Shown: positions 24,743 through 37,200 of the stretch, piece after piece
Position numbering within the stretch: the stretch's first letter is position 1
Layout: each line of letters begins with the position of its first letter
Assembly: GCA_038501625.1 (NCBI GenBank)
Contig: JAZAYU010000003.1
Coordinates: 5,904,796 to 5,968,795 of the forward strand
Length of the DNA: 64,000 nt
Source: Corbicula japonica
Taxonomy: Eukaryota > Mollusca > Bivalvia > Venerida > Cyrenidae
Direction of reading: 5' to 3'
The notes under the pieces: model-generated
Seen by the model: only the letters and a program-made list of their open reading frames with translations
Databases searched by the model: none
What the model was told of the DNA's origin: nothing
Position numbers and translations under genes: made by a program

Positions 24743-26752
24743 TTAATGCTCGTCTAATTTTCTATGTTTCGGAAGCGTTTTAGTCCTGGCATTGATTTTG
24801 CGTTTTATTTGTCCCGGTTTTCTGCCATGCGTTTTGGGAGCAACAATATTTGAGAGACCATCTGTTGAGGTCATTTGACCCGGTTTTTGCAGAATATGAC
24901 TGCGAAATTTCGCAAAATGTTTTGCGCGTTGTTCTGATGTCATTGATATCCAAACTGTTTAAGAAATTTTGAATTTCTCGTGAGTTTCCGAGAGTCGGTT
25001 CTCTCCTGAACCGATCAATGCACTACGGAGATCCTTGAACTGTCCATTCACAACTAACTCATTCGCTTCGACCAGATCAGTTAACGGTTTGGACTTCCAA
25101 TCAATTGTTTGTTTAAGAACATTGTTTAAACTTTCACTATTGTTGTTCGTCCAATGGTTATCAATATGTTCGTTTCTTGTCGGTTTGTTGACTTTTTCTT
25201 TAACAACCGGTTTCAGTTTATTTTTGAAGTACCGGACAAATTTTTCTGAGAGCGATAAACATTTTCAACAAGACTGTCGCATTTGTCATCGAAACATATG
25301 CTGTCGTCGGCTTCAATGATTCACCCATAGATCGATCGCAAAATACCATTGCGTTGTTTAATACCTACGCAATCATCTTTTAATTTTTGTGACGTATTTT
25401 GTCTTAAATGGCTCCACAATCATCCGAAAACGAACTTTTCTTGTGCTTAGTTCTCTTATCTAGGTTGCCTGAATTTTTTTACTATAAAGTACTGATTTTC
25501 TTTGCGACCCGCGGGAATTTTGGTAAACCCAATTGTGTCTTTTTCTTTAACATTTCGATTATGACCGAAGTGTCTAAGAATCCCTCAATGGTACCTGTTA
25601 AACTCGGATCAATTCTGCTGAATTGCCTGTTTTCGTCCTTATCATTCTTAAGTATCGAACCTGGTACACACTCTTCCGAGATAACACTACCTTCAACTTT
25701 ACTTTCTAGTATCTACATCACAAGGTATTGACTGATTATGTTGAAAATCATCGCATACAGAATCTACGCTACTCAGTATGCATTACTTTCCAACGATCTA
25801 TCTAGTGCGCTGTCGGTTCCAACATAAACTTTCTCATCATCACTGATATCACTGTCTAATAATCCTGCTACATCTACCATCAAATCATCACTACCAGACT
25901 TCATCATGAACACAATCAAAATCAATATTATTTGTTACAGCTTCTACAGCGTCAGCAAATTGTGGATTTGACTTAAGGTCTATCGGTGTGCACTTATACA
26001 TTCCTTTTAAAGAAAGTTTATCAACATTTGTACAAGTTTTGTCACACTTTAGAGTTGGGTTTTCTGTTTAAAATTTGTTTGTTTGCGTAGAGTCCAAATC
26101 AATACAATTTTCAAAAGTTTTGCTTTCACAGGTGTTAGAAATTTCCTTCAAAATCAGAAGCACAAAGCGATTAGGTCGAAATTCGGTCACACTTTTCGGC
26201 TTGGCCATCATGGACCACATAATAGTGTCCTTGGCTGATCCGTCTTTGACGACAAGTCATTGGCTCAGAAAAATACTCCGAGTGTAGTTGCGGCGGGTAA
26301 TATGATTTGATAGGTTCTCATATAACGGCACTCAAAGCATATATGTGGGCCAGCTCCGAAAGAGTTTCATTTCACAGTGTTTAATACTAATGTGTTGAAG
26401 TCGCTACTTACAGTTCTAGAGTCATCTTAAAAACTATTTCTTTTATTGTCTGCACAGTAATGATTTTCATTTAAAATCAATTCTAATAATGTTTGTAACC
26501 TAAGTAATGTGTGATGCTTCACCGTTCCTGTAACTGACTTAGAAATAGCCCTATCATGCAATTGCCGTCACCTACGACGTTCAGTGGCTGATACTGGGAA
26601 AGCATCACTAGAAGATACATAGATAAAATGTTCGTTGCCACAATGTCTATATCGTTCCGGACAATCGAGAAGTCTTGTCTTGGTAATTTAACATTGCGTG
26701 TTTCCTGAAGTTTGTGTTTAGATCTGGCAGCAGTCATGCTAATATTTGTCAT
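24743..26752 (-). pseudogene. Transposable-element ORF relic with OTU-like motif
   Basis: Read on minus, the region opens with a 77-codon frame whose end is PLNVVGDGNCM, the OTU cysteine-protease motif (GDGNC), after which it shifts frame. Scattered frames then read NENHYCADNKRNSF, DDSRTV and SSDFNTLVLNTVK. Farther on are RNEHIDNHWTNNNSESLNNV and LKQTIDWKSKPLTDLVE, then a basic C-terminus (KPGQIKRKINARTKTLP) ending at 24743. More than six frameshifts or stops are present. The NNNSESLNN block is of the kind seen near the C-terminus of MULE-like transposases. That assignment is inference from memory; the OTU motif is seen directly. Confidence 0.6.
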
Positions 26753-29700
26753 TTTAGTGGCTGATTGCAGTCTGTAAATTTAATAATAAAATTTTTTTAA
26801 ATCGTGTTATGAACTTAATTCATTTCATAGCATGATTAAAACTTTTCATCTACATGAAATAAGAAAACTTAAACTGAAGAAATTTGATTTAGCAAAATAA
26901 ATGCTAGTTTGTCAACAGAGGCTTATAAAATCAAGATAAAAACAAATTACTAATTTCAATGATGTTTCCTTAATAAATTAAAATAGCAATCTAGAATATT
27001 TGGATTCCTGAATAAATTCATATTAATTAAATTTATCCAAACAAAACAAGAAACTGTGGTGATGGTGGTGGTGGTGGTGTTGTTGTGAGAATGTGTTCTT
27101 GCTTCCGTGTTTACTAACAATGTACCTATCAAGCCTTTGTTGACCTTGACTTTTTTTGGAATCTTTTTCTGACCTTGTACTGCTAAATAACTATCTAGAA
27201 GATGTTGTCGACACTGAAATTAGTGAGAAGCGGACTGAATCATAAGAATGTAACTATCTTTTAAACTAGATTCGATGTTCCAACATATATTTGCTTTGAA
27301 CTGTATAGATGGCCCGAAAAGCAAAAGTGGACTAGTATTCGGATAGTACTGTTTAAATCAGTTGATGACCTGATGGTACTCCTTATGCAAAGCAGAATGC
27401 ATATTGTATGTGTCCTTGCAATACATCTGATCATCTTTTGCAACTTGAAAAGCATGTTGTAGATGTCAGTGCTATATACCTCAAATATTCCAGCTTCCAC
27501 TTCCAGCTTCTGTTTACCGTCTTCACATCAGATGTCAAGAGTATAATCATTTCTAGTAGCTATTCTCTTGCATTTCCATACACCCTAAATATAAATAGCT
27601 ATAGATGCAACTTTTTTTCCAGAATTAGGGAATTCCAACTAATCATTAGTGTAACTAAAATCATATGCAATTGGAAATGTAACGTTAGTACATGAAAATC
27701 AATTGCAATTGAAGTGCATGTAATAATTTATTCATCTACTTCTCAAATATCTTTAAAATATGTTTGGAGGTTAAATATCATTGATCAGAAAATTTTATGC
27801 CAAAATATTGCTTATTAGGTGGTGACTGGACTAAAAGGGACTATAGTTAGTCAATTTTCCCCAATGTCCAATCAATATTTTGAAATTTTAGCAATAAATA
27901 CATGATTGTACCATTAGTTGTCAGCTGTCTATTCATTATTGATGCTACTTTGAATATACTAATTAAATAACCTACATGTGTGAAGGAACTTGAAAAATTG
28001 ATTTCATGTAAAATATCTGCCAGAACAAACTTTCTCAAGCCTTTTTTTACTGATGGCCTATTGCCAGAAAGTATGGTAAAACTTTAGGGAAGAGGGCTCA
28101 ACTAAAGGAATTTTGAGAGGGGGAGAAAAAAGCCCAGATACTAAGCAATAGTCAGAGCAGGCTTAACACTCTCCTTAGCACTCTATCAAGTTAGAAACCA
28201 GAGGCTTTATAGATTAGGGTCCGACAAGTCCTATGCCCGGTGCCTGCAGGCAACAAGCTACGATCCATCAGGCTAGTTCTCTGAATTGGCCCACCGGACT
28301 GTAAAAAATGTCGGTGTCTGGTTGCCCAGTAGAAATATTTGATCAACATACTAAGAAATTGACAATACACAACAACCATTTGACACTTTAACTGACAACT
28401 CTTCCCAGGTGTTAATATGCAGCTGATTAAAGTTATCAGTAAGAAGAAATCATCAAAGCGCAGTGCATCAACCGCTACAATCGACAACCAACTAAGTGGA
28501 ATATACCCTGCATAGTTTGCATGTATACATTTTATTGTAATCCCCAGCCAATAAATAATAATTCACAGTCTGTATTCAGTAGTTAACTATTAACACAACA
28601 GTCAATGCGATTGCGAAATGTCCGTCGGTCAGCCGGTCATGTCCAGTAATTTTGCAGGTTGACAGACGAAAACTTCTGCTATTGTCGGACACGATGTCCG
28701 ATGCAAAATTACAGTCAGCACCGTTTCATTTTTGGAAAATTTACTTTCAGTTTCAATTCCAGTGCTATTTTTAACTGAAATATCATGGTTGTTCTGCGTG
28801 TTTTTGTCCGTGAGTCACTATATGTAAACCCCAGTACGCTGTTTTTGACTACTCCGGCATGATTCGAAAAGCTTTCGGGTCAAGGTTGCTAATTATCCCA
28901 TAATTCAATTCGCCATAGTAAACAATCATGGCGGTCAACGTTTGAAGAATCGACTAAAATATTTAGTCTTTTTTGATCTGCCGACAATTTCATTGAAAAA
29001 TTACGGAAGCAAATAGATTAAGGTTTCTGTTCAATGTGGATACGTGATACGATGTAAATGTCAAATCATTGAATGATGGCACAAGGAGACTACAATGACA
29101 GACTTTTGGTGAATCAAACGGCAAATGTAAGAAATAAGCACATCAAATGATAAAACTCTGCTTTGGTGAGAGTGATAAATGTTTTAGCATCATTGAAGGG
29201 TTTTGAATTAATTTGATTATGTGTTAATTGCAACAGTATCATGAAAGGATATCTGAAGATGATTTTGATATGATTTAAAGTGTGGTGTGATATAATTATG
29301 GTAGCCTATAAGAAGTGGTAGGTGCATGAAACTTATTATAAGTAAATCCAACACACATTTTTACAAACATGGCCATAAACCAATCTACAATATCCATACA
29401 TTAAAAACATTGGGAATAAGCAAGGTGATCATTTAGAAAATCTAAAATTAAATTAATGAAAATAATATGTTAAAATATCTATTAGTTAAAGCTAGATATA
29501 GTAAATAAATATACTTATAATAAAACAGTAATTTAAATACATCTTTAAGTCGTCGTCATGAAATACAGTTGATAAAATTGCGACAGGCAAAACTTTGGTG
29601 CGACAGGTAAAATTTTTGTGTTTACCTGTCGCAATGTCCTGTGAAGGGAAAAAAGTTTTCGCGCAGACTGACACAAGGCTTCTACAAATCACAACGATTA

Positions 29701-31144
29701 ATATTAAAAGATAAGGTTGTAGTTGCACAAATTCTCTCATATGATTTTAATACTACTATATTTTTACTTGCTAAAGCTGAACTGGAATAGACTGTTTTAC
29801 GCATTTATTTCAAAATAATAAAAAAAATATAACATGGGGTTTGTAATTATAATCAGACCGCTGACGCATCCTTAGATGCACATACGTGTATGCATGTAAA
29901 AAAGCATAGGGTTTGGGGCCAAAAATTATGCATGATCAATTCTACACTAAACACCTTTTCAATTATTAAGTTGTTATTTTTGAATGGATTTTTATGTTGT
30001 TGTCGCCGACATTGGAAGTGTACATGATTTCGGAAAGTGCATATTCCTAAATATATGATAATAAGTTTTTGCTTGCAAGGGTATTAGTAAACTTACACTT
30101 TAAGAGCAAATGATTTACATATCACCATCTTAACCTTAATTAATTACATAAAGGTGGTGAGTGTTTTGGTACATGAAGGTGGGTTGAATCCTAAAAATTT
30201 GAGAAATGCGTTTGTATTCAAGTGATTAAGTTTAAACATAAGTAATACACAAATAAAATTTATGAAGCACTGAAGTATAATAAGAAAAAACATAAACTTT
30301 CTTATCAGACATTTACCAAATGTGTTTTAATAACTATCTAAAATTATGAGCATATTATATAACACAAACAACATTTTACGCAATTTTCTGGCCAACCTTA
30401 TTCAGAATGCTACTTGCCCAGTGGGCAGCAAGGAAATACTGGAATTTGTCAATCCCTGATAGATACACATCTGGTTATTTGATATACAAATATGATAAGT
30501 TAATCCAGAAGTCTGAATCAATGACACTTCTATTTTACCCACAAGGATAAAATGCACATTAATGAATATATTAGAAGACATCAGACAAGTTTGAAATAAA
30601 TTCTTAATTCATCAATTTTCAGAAAAATCTGGTATTAAAAATTTATAAATAAAAAATAGGACTTGCATACTAAATTTTCTGAACAAAATGGATAATTCTA
30701 AAACAAAATCACATGATAACATAGTTGTAATAAAATAGCTTATATACATTTTACACAGACAGAGAATATTCCAGCATTCATTATCAGGTAATTTATCTGC
30801 TAAATTAATTCAGTAGAATTACCTTCCTTTCACAATGGTGTTTTACTGAATAGCAAACACTAGACCTTGATCAGACTGTACAGATGCACTGCCTGATCTG
30901 AATATACAGTTAGCATATATGTGTCATAAGCCATGCTTCATACTTTAAGATTGTTGTTACATTTCCATCTGTGTCAATCACATACATGTAATGCCACAGT
31001 GTTAGTTTGATCATTTCATTGAATCTCGTTCAATACATCTACATAAATTACTGTAATTCTAACTCTTGTTTTGTATGAGATTGTGTCTGTGTGTATTAGT
31101 GTAGCAAACTGTCACCACTTGTTGGACATTGTCAGGCCAAGCGT
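26753..31144. other. Intergenic between mobile-element relic and PDHA1
   Basis: No recognisable exon. Visible content: a GGT microsatellite at 27055-27085; a CpG-richer patch at 28600-28960 that may be promoter-like; and a perfect 12-bp hairpin stem (GCGACAGGTAAA and inverse) at about 29609-29641. An ATG at 29071 opens 17 codons that end at a consensus donor (aat|gtaaga, 29122); it might be an unassigned first exon. Confidence 0.45.
28600..29125 (+). promoter_or_regulatory. Candidate promoter and first-exon region
   Basis: This stretch has more CpG than its surroundings (for example 'gtccgtcggtcagccggtc') and precedes PDHA1 on the same strand. The short ATG frame at 29071 (MAQGDYNDRLL..., 17 codons) ends at a good donor. 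It does not look like a mitochondrial targeting peptide, so linkage to PDHA1 is weak. No core promoter motif is identified. Confidence 0.2.
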
Positions 31145-31252
31145 ATGGCTGAGTACTACTTAATTTCAAGGAATATTAATGTGAAATTGTATTCAAGATC
31201 CTGGATTAATCAAATTTGGGAAAAAATTAAAGAAATCTTGATAGGAAAGAAA
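31145..31252 (+). CDS. Candidate first coding exon of PDHA1
   Basis: The ATG at 31145 opens 36 codons ([20 protein letters not shown]...) ending at the donor aaa|gtgagt. The phase-0 end joins the next exon (FVVGLVHSS...) without a stop. It is rich in Lys and Arg but also has Glu residues and is not a typical targeting peptide, so a shorter exon elsewhere upstream may be the real one. Confidence 0.3.
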
Positions 31253-34200
31253 GTGAGTATTGATAGATGTTGTGTGTGGTCAATATTGTAACAGTTTATA
31301 TATCTGTTATGATATCTAATTTCCAAATACTCAATTGTTTCTATGAATGATTTGATACGCTTACAACATTGAAGCTTTCAGTCAATCGTTACTTTATATG
31401 ACAATAAACTAAATCCAGCCAGTTCATGTGGAAAACTTTAAACAAATGAATCTGCAATTTTCAGAGACATATTGAACGAAAATAGTGTTTTGATTTAGAA
31501 TTCTGCCTAAGCATTGAATACTGTATTAGTAGTAGATAAAAATTAAGTCTTGATACTTGAACCAAGTTGTAAATATAAAACCAATGTACATTATATATTT
31601 TTACCCAGAGCTTGGCATTGTCACACAGCATCTTAAAACCTTAAAATTGCTAAGATCCAAAGTTTTCGGTTGCTCTTAAAACCTTGGATCATTTGACCCC
31701 TTTCCAGAATTGCAGAACAGTCGTTATCATAATGAATTGAATAATATTAATAGTGAGAATCATTATGTTTTTCTGTGAATTGTTTTACCTCATTTTAATT
31801 CAAATGTAGCAAAAGTTGATTGTGCGTTAAGTTTGTTAACACAGAAGTGTTCAGGTAGGTGTTAACTGCCTACATAAGCTTTACTTCAACAGAATTGACA
31901 CCATATTATATCAGTTGAAGTTGCATCTGAAAACTTCGTATTGTTACGATAGATTTCCTTAAGTGGAATTTTAAGTTGGTGCTTATTTAGCATTTTAAGT
32001 GTCAAAATTTCATGAAACCCTTTTGTACAAATAAAATATAAATGAGCCAACATTTAAATTACATATTAAGCTTTCTTGTGCTGACCCAAGCTGACAGATG
32101 TAAGGACAAAGGTAAGTACGTAGGGAAAATGTATTTGTTTTATAAAGATCATTCATATTTTCGAAAGTAAAAATGGCTGCTAAGCATATTTTAAAATATG
32201 CCAGATTCATCACCACTTGTGTTATCCACAGAATTATTATTAGGTCAGACCTCAATGAAGTAAGCACTGGGTACATCACTGTTTAAATACATGTAATTTT
32301 ATGTAAATATTTTATGTTTTCTTTAACTTTTCTATTTAATTTTCTCTGAATACATGTATTGAAACTTACGGTATTTTTATCACACAGTTTTGCTATCTCA
32401 GTATCTGTCTCAGCCAATTTTTCAGGCTGTACTTTCTCATATATGGACCTATTTTTAAAAAAACTTGCCACATAATATTCAGCATGTCAAGATGACCTGG
32501 GGCGTTAAAGTCCCTGCCTCCAAGGTCATGGTCACACTTAGTGTTTTATCACTATGCAGAAAATTTTGCACCAAAATTCCACATTTATTGAAGAAATATT
32601 TACAGTATAAATCTAATAGTTGGTGATGAATTAATGTTAGTAAGTTTGATTTTTCTGGTAAGGTAAGAAAGGGGGAAACATATGTTTGATTTTTTAAATA
32701 GATGTAACATCATTAATTTCTGTATCTATTATTTGTTTTAGTTCGTTGTGGGATTAGTGCATTCAAGCAATATCGCAACAGAGGCAACTTTCAATACTCA
32801 GGTAAGATACATGTTTATATTTTAGGTCTGTAAATATTTCACGGATGTGGAAAAGTTCCTAGCAGGTTTTTTGCTTCATAAACTCAGATATGGTATCATT
32901 GCTAATGCATAATACATACTAATTATGCTCCAGTTGTTTAAAAAGGAAACTGAGAAGAAGTTGACAGTTTTTGAGTTGAGACATGCCTTGTTTTAAGTTA
33001 TTACTTTTAAGATCAACAGGAGTGCACCATTCTCACCTTCAGTGTAGTTTTCTGCATACACAAAACTATATTCCTTATACCAAGGTCTGGGTGTTTAACT
33101 GTTTTGACAATATGGCAATATGGTCTCCACACATTTTTAACAAGATTTATTTCAAATACACTGAAAACAATATAAAAAAAATAAAGCGTTACTGAAAGGT
33201 TTTACCAGGACATCATCACAACAGTGATACATGCCCTCGCATAAAGTCTCACATCTCTAATTGTTTTCCTTTTTATTTCATAGCCATATAAACTACACAA
33301 GTTAACAGAAGGTCCAAGCACCCAAGTGACCCTGAAGAGAGAAGATGCTCTCCAGTTTTACAAGGACATGGTTGTTATTAGGAGGATGGAAACAGTAGCA
33401 GCTAACCTGTACAAATCTAAAGCCATCAGAGGCTTTTGTCATCTCTACTCTGGCCAGGTAGGCTTACAGTGCAGTGTATTAATGATGATGTAGCTGATTT
33501 GATACAAAACCATCCAATAACTTACCGGTACTGTTTTCAGCACTTTGCTACATGTTATGTGATAGAGGCTGTATTCTGTTTTAAATTTGGACATAATTTA
33601 AAAATATACAGATTCTTGATAACGTTTTTTACACACATCAATTTACATACTGAAATTAATTATTAAGGAACTGATCAAAATTTATCTACTGACAGATGGT
33701 CACATTTTATCCGACATATCATTGCTAACACATGCATGCATACGGTAACTTTACCAGTTCATTTTAGCAAGGTGTGTGGATCTTTGTGCAGACGACACAA
33801 TGAATTTCTTAAGGTGTTCGTCAAGAGTTTTCACCATGTCAAATTTTGTTGGAAAATCTGCTTAATCAGGTTAAATTTGGAGGTTTATTCAAAATCTCAA
33901 ATCTGTATCAGATTCCTTCACATAATTAGAGAAGTTCTATGCACTTGACAGCCTGTGACCATAAAACATCAGCCAGTAGTAAGGTTGTGTGTATAGAAAT
34001 ACCTTAAGAAAAGTAATCTTCAAACATAAAATGAGATGGAAAATTTTGTTGTGTCCTTACAACTAGTATGAATGATTGTGGTTTCATCATTAGAAATTTC
34101 ATGATTAGATAGATATCTGTTCTACCATTGTATCATTTAATTCTGCAGGGATCAAATTTCGTGCAAATGACATAATTGATTTTCTTTGCTTGGGTTTGAA

Positions 34201-37200
34201 TTCGCGCACTTGTATTATTCTAATTAGACTAGATATTCAATAGTTTGATTTCGCTAGGGTTTGTTTTGGTGCATTTACCCCTGTGTGAAATACGCGAAAA
34301 TTAAACCAAAATATAATGATACCACCATATTATGAGTTGAGTTATTCTTCTATCCTTGATTGCAAATAATATATATGAGTGTAGTGCAGTGATTCAGTTT
34401 ATCATCACATTTCCTACAGCTGAGTGTTCCTTCTATTTAAGGCATGCATGCTAGGATTTGTTGTTAATGCAAAATAACTTGGGCTGATTTGCTATTATCT
34501 AGCACTCAAATGTTTATTACAGGAGGCTTGTTGTGTAGGAATGGAGGCTGCTATCACCAAAGATGATGCTGTCATCACAGCATACAGAGCACACGGCTGG
34601 GCGTATATTAGAGGCATCAGTGTTCTTGGGGTGTTGTCTGAACTCACAGGTAAGAAACAGTGTCTAAAATAGCGGATCGTGGTTATATAAGTACAGGTGC
34701 TTCAAAATATAATTATTTTTTGCAAAGTAACATGTACCTGGTAAAAATTGAAATTAAAGTGAAAAGAAGAATGTTCCTTGGATTTTCCAATGTTGTTGGT
34801 AAAAAGTCTCCATGGTACTGTACCAGTTTTGTAAATTTATGCTTTCTTGTCCTTAGAAACCTGTTACCTGTAATTTACCTTGTACCACTTATAATAATAG
34901 CTGTGCTGATTTTGTAGGAGGTCGAGACTGAGAAGTTATTATTTCTGACTTTCAATCATTAGCATATTGCCTCTGTATATTCAAACCCCTCTAAGTTAAA
35001 CCTCCGTGTGTTGAAGTCCTCTTGCTTGCTGCCTGGGAGGCAACTGTTCTATTGTGCATTAAAAGTGTCCTACAGCATTATCGTTATCATTAATACATAT
35101 ATCTGTTTTTTTATAATGGCTTGTTTGACAGCAGTTGAATAAAACTTGTTTTTTCATTGTCAATTTAACCAAACTGGTTATATAAGAATCGAAGATATGC
35201 TTTATTTCAACATCTAGAGATCATTAGTAATTACCTCCTACAGGTCGAGTTTCGGGATGTGCTAAAGGAAAGGGAGGATCTATGCACATGTACGCCCACA
35301 ACTTCTTTGGTGGAAATGGTATCGTAGGAGCTCAGGTGACACTTTTAGTTCTTTACGTTATTGTGACTTGTTGCATGTCAGAGTGAGTTGTCTAAATACT
35401 CTAAGTATTGAACAACATATGTAATAGTGAGTGGACTTTAAATGAGTTCAAATTTATCAGGGTCAGTATGTATTACATAAATGTTAAACAAGCTTGTTTA
35501 CTCTTCACTCTTTACTCCATATATACAGGTTATCTCTTGTGCAACCAGAGTAGATCCAGATCAGATGGCATGGATGTGCTGGCTAATCTACTCTGTTTGC
35601 TTCTTGATAAGAAATAACCTCATGAGTCTCAAAACAAACAGTGTAGATCCTGATCAGGCAGTACAGATGATCTGATCTGTATCTACTCTTTGCTATGGTA
35701 TAACAGTTATATCCCCAGATTAAAGGGTTAACAGTGTTAAGGAAATTTTAAAGAAGAAAATTAATGTTATACATCGCAATATCCATTTATATCAAAAAGA
35801 TAACAGCCTTGTTTAGTTAGAAATTCTTTGATTTTTCTAGAATCATCTCTCGAGCAGCCTTCAGTTTAGTGATGAATGATTATCATGTTTGCCTAGCTGT
35901 TTAACCCTTTCCTCCATAAATATGCATTTTTACACATGTGCGACCAGTGTAGTTGCAGATCAGCCAGCACATCTGTGCCATCTGATCAGGATCTGCACTG
36001 GTCGCATTTTGGTAAAAAATAACCTAATGAATGAAAAAGTGAACAGTTTAGATCCTGATCAGATGGCACAGATGTGCCGGCTGATCTGGATCTGTTCTGT
36101 TCGCCCACGCAATATAGGTGTATGTATGGAGGAAATGGTTTTCATTTTCCAGGTCCCTCTTGGAGCAGGTATAGCCTTTGCCTTGAAGTATCAAGGGAAG
36201 CCAAACGTCTGTCTCGCCCTGTACGGAGATGGTGCAGCCAATCAAGGTCAGCTGTTCGAAGCCTTCAACATGGCCAAGCTCTGGAACCTACCAGCAATAT
36301 TTATATGTGAAAACAATGGTTATGGTATGGGTACCAGTGTAGGTAGGGCCTCAGCCAGCACAGAATATTATAAAAGGGGTGACTACATTCCAGGTATCTG
36401 GGTAAGGAAGCAACTCTTAAACTTCATTTATATATTACCATGAAATTTAATGATACCACAGTAACAATTATAAAAATTCATGGTTTTATACAGGCAAGAT
36501 ACAGACTGTAATAATGAATGACATTTATTCTCCCCGTCAATAAAAAATTACCAGTTTGGTAAATTGGTAATTACTACCAGTTGTAAGTGATTGATAAAAT
36601 ATGATTTGCTTCATATGAATGTAAAGTTTTACTTCTGATGGAATTTGGAACAATCTCTTTGATCAAGATCAGGATTATACTTTTGGTGTTGCCACTATTT
36701 AGTCTTTTTCTGGTTTTCTGCAAATATCCCAAGTGCTAAAAAGTGCTATCTGCTAAACATTCCAACCTTTGATCTATCAACTGGTAAAGTATGTCATAAA
36801 TCATTGTAAATTTTAAATATCTGAGTAGAATTAATTCTGTGAAATGATGAAAAGAGTAAGACTGCTTTGAACATGTTTTCCTATTGGCTGTTATGCAATT
36901 TCGTTCTGTTGATTTTATTGTTTGTATCAGATACTAATCTTCTAAATTTTGGCAACAGAAAAAAAGCTTTTTTTCAAAACAAAGACAAAATAAAAATAAA
37001 CTTTTAGCAATAGATATTAAAATATAAAACTGTTCTCTACAGGTTGATGGGATGGATATATTAGCCATACGAGAGGCTACAAGATTTGCCAAGGACTATG
37101 TGCTAAAGCACGGACCTATCGTGATGGATGCAGCCACCTACAGATACCATGGACATAGTATGAGTGACCCAGGAACAAGGTTAAGATCTTATTATGCTTG

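Noticed and set aside
25035..26287. Plus-strand frames of 94, 107 and 70 codons
   Set aside because: They are antisense to the decayed OTU/transposase-like relic on minus.
28647..28712. Short inverted pair GTAATTTTGCA and TGCAAAATTAC
   Set aside because: An 11-bp stem with a loop of over 40 bases is easily found by chance in AT-rich DNA, and no other sign of an element was present.
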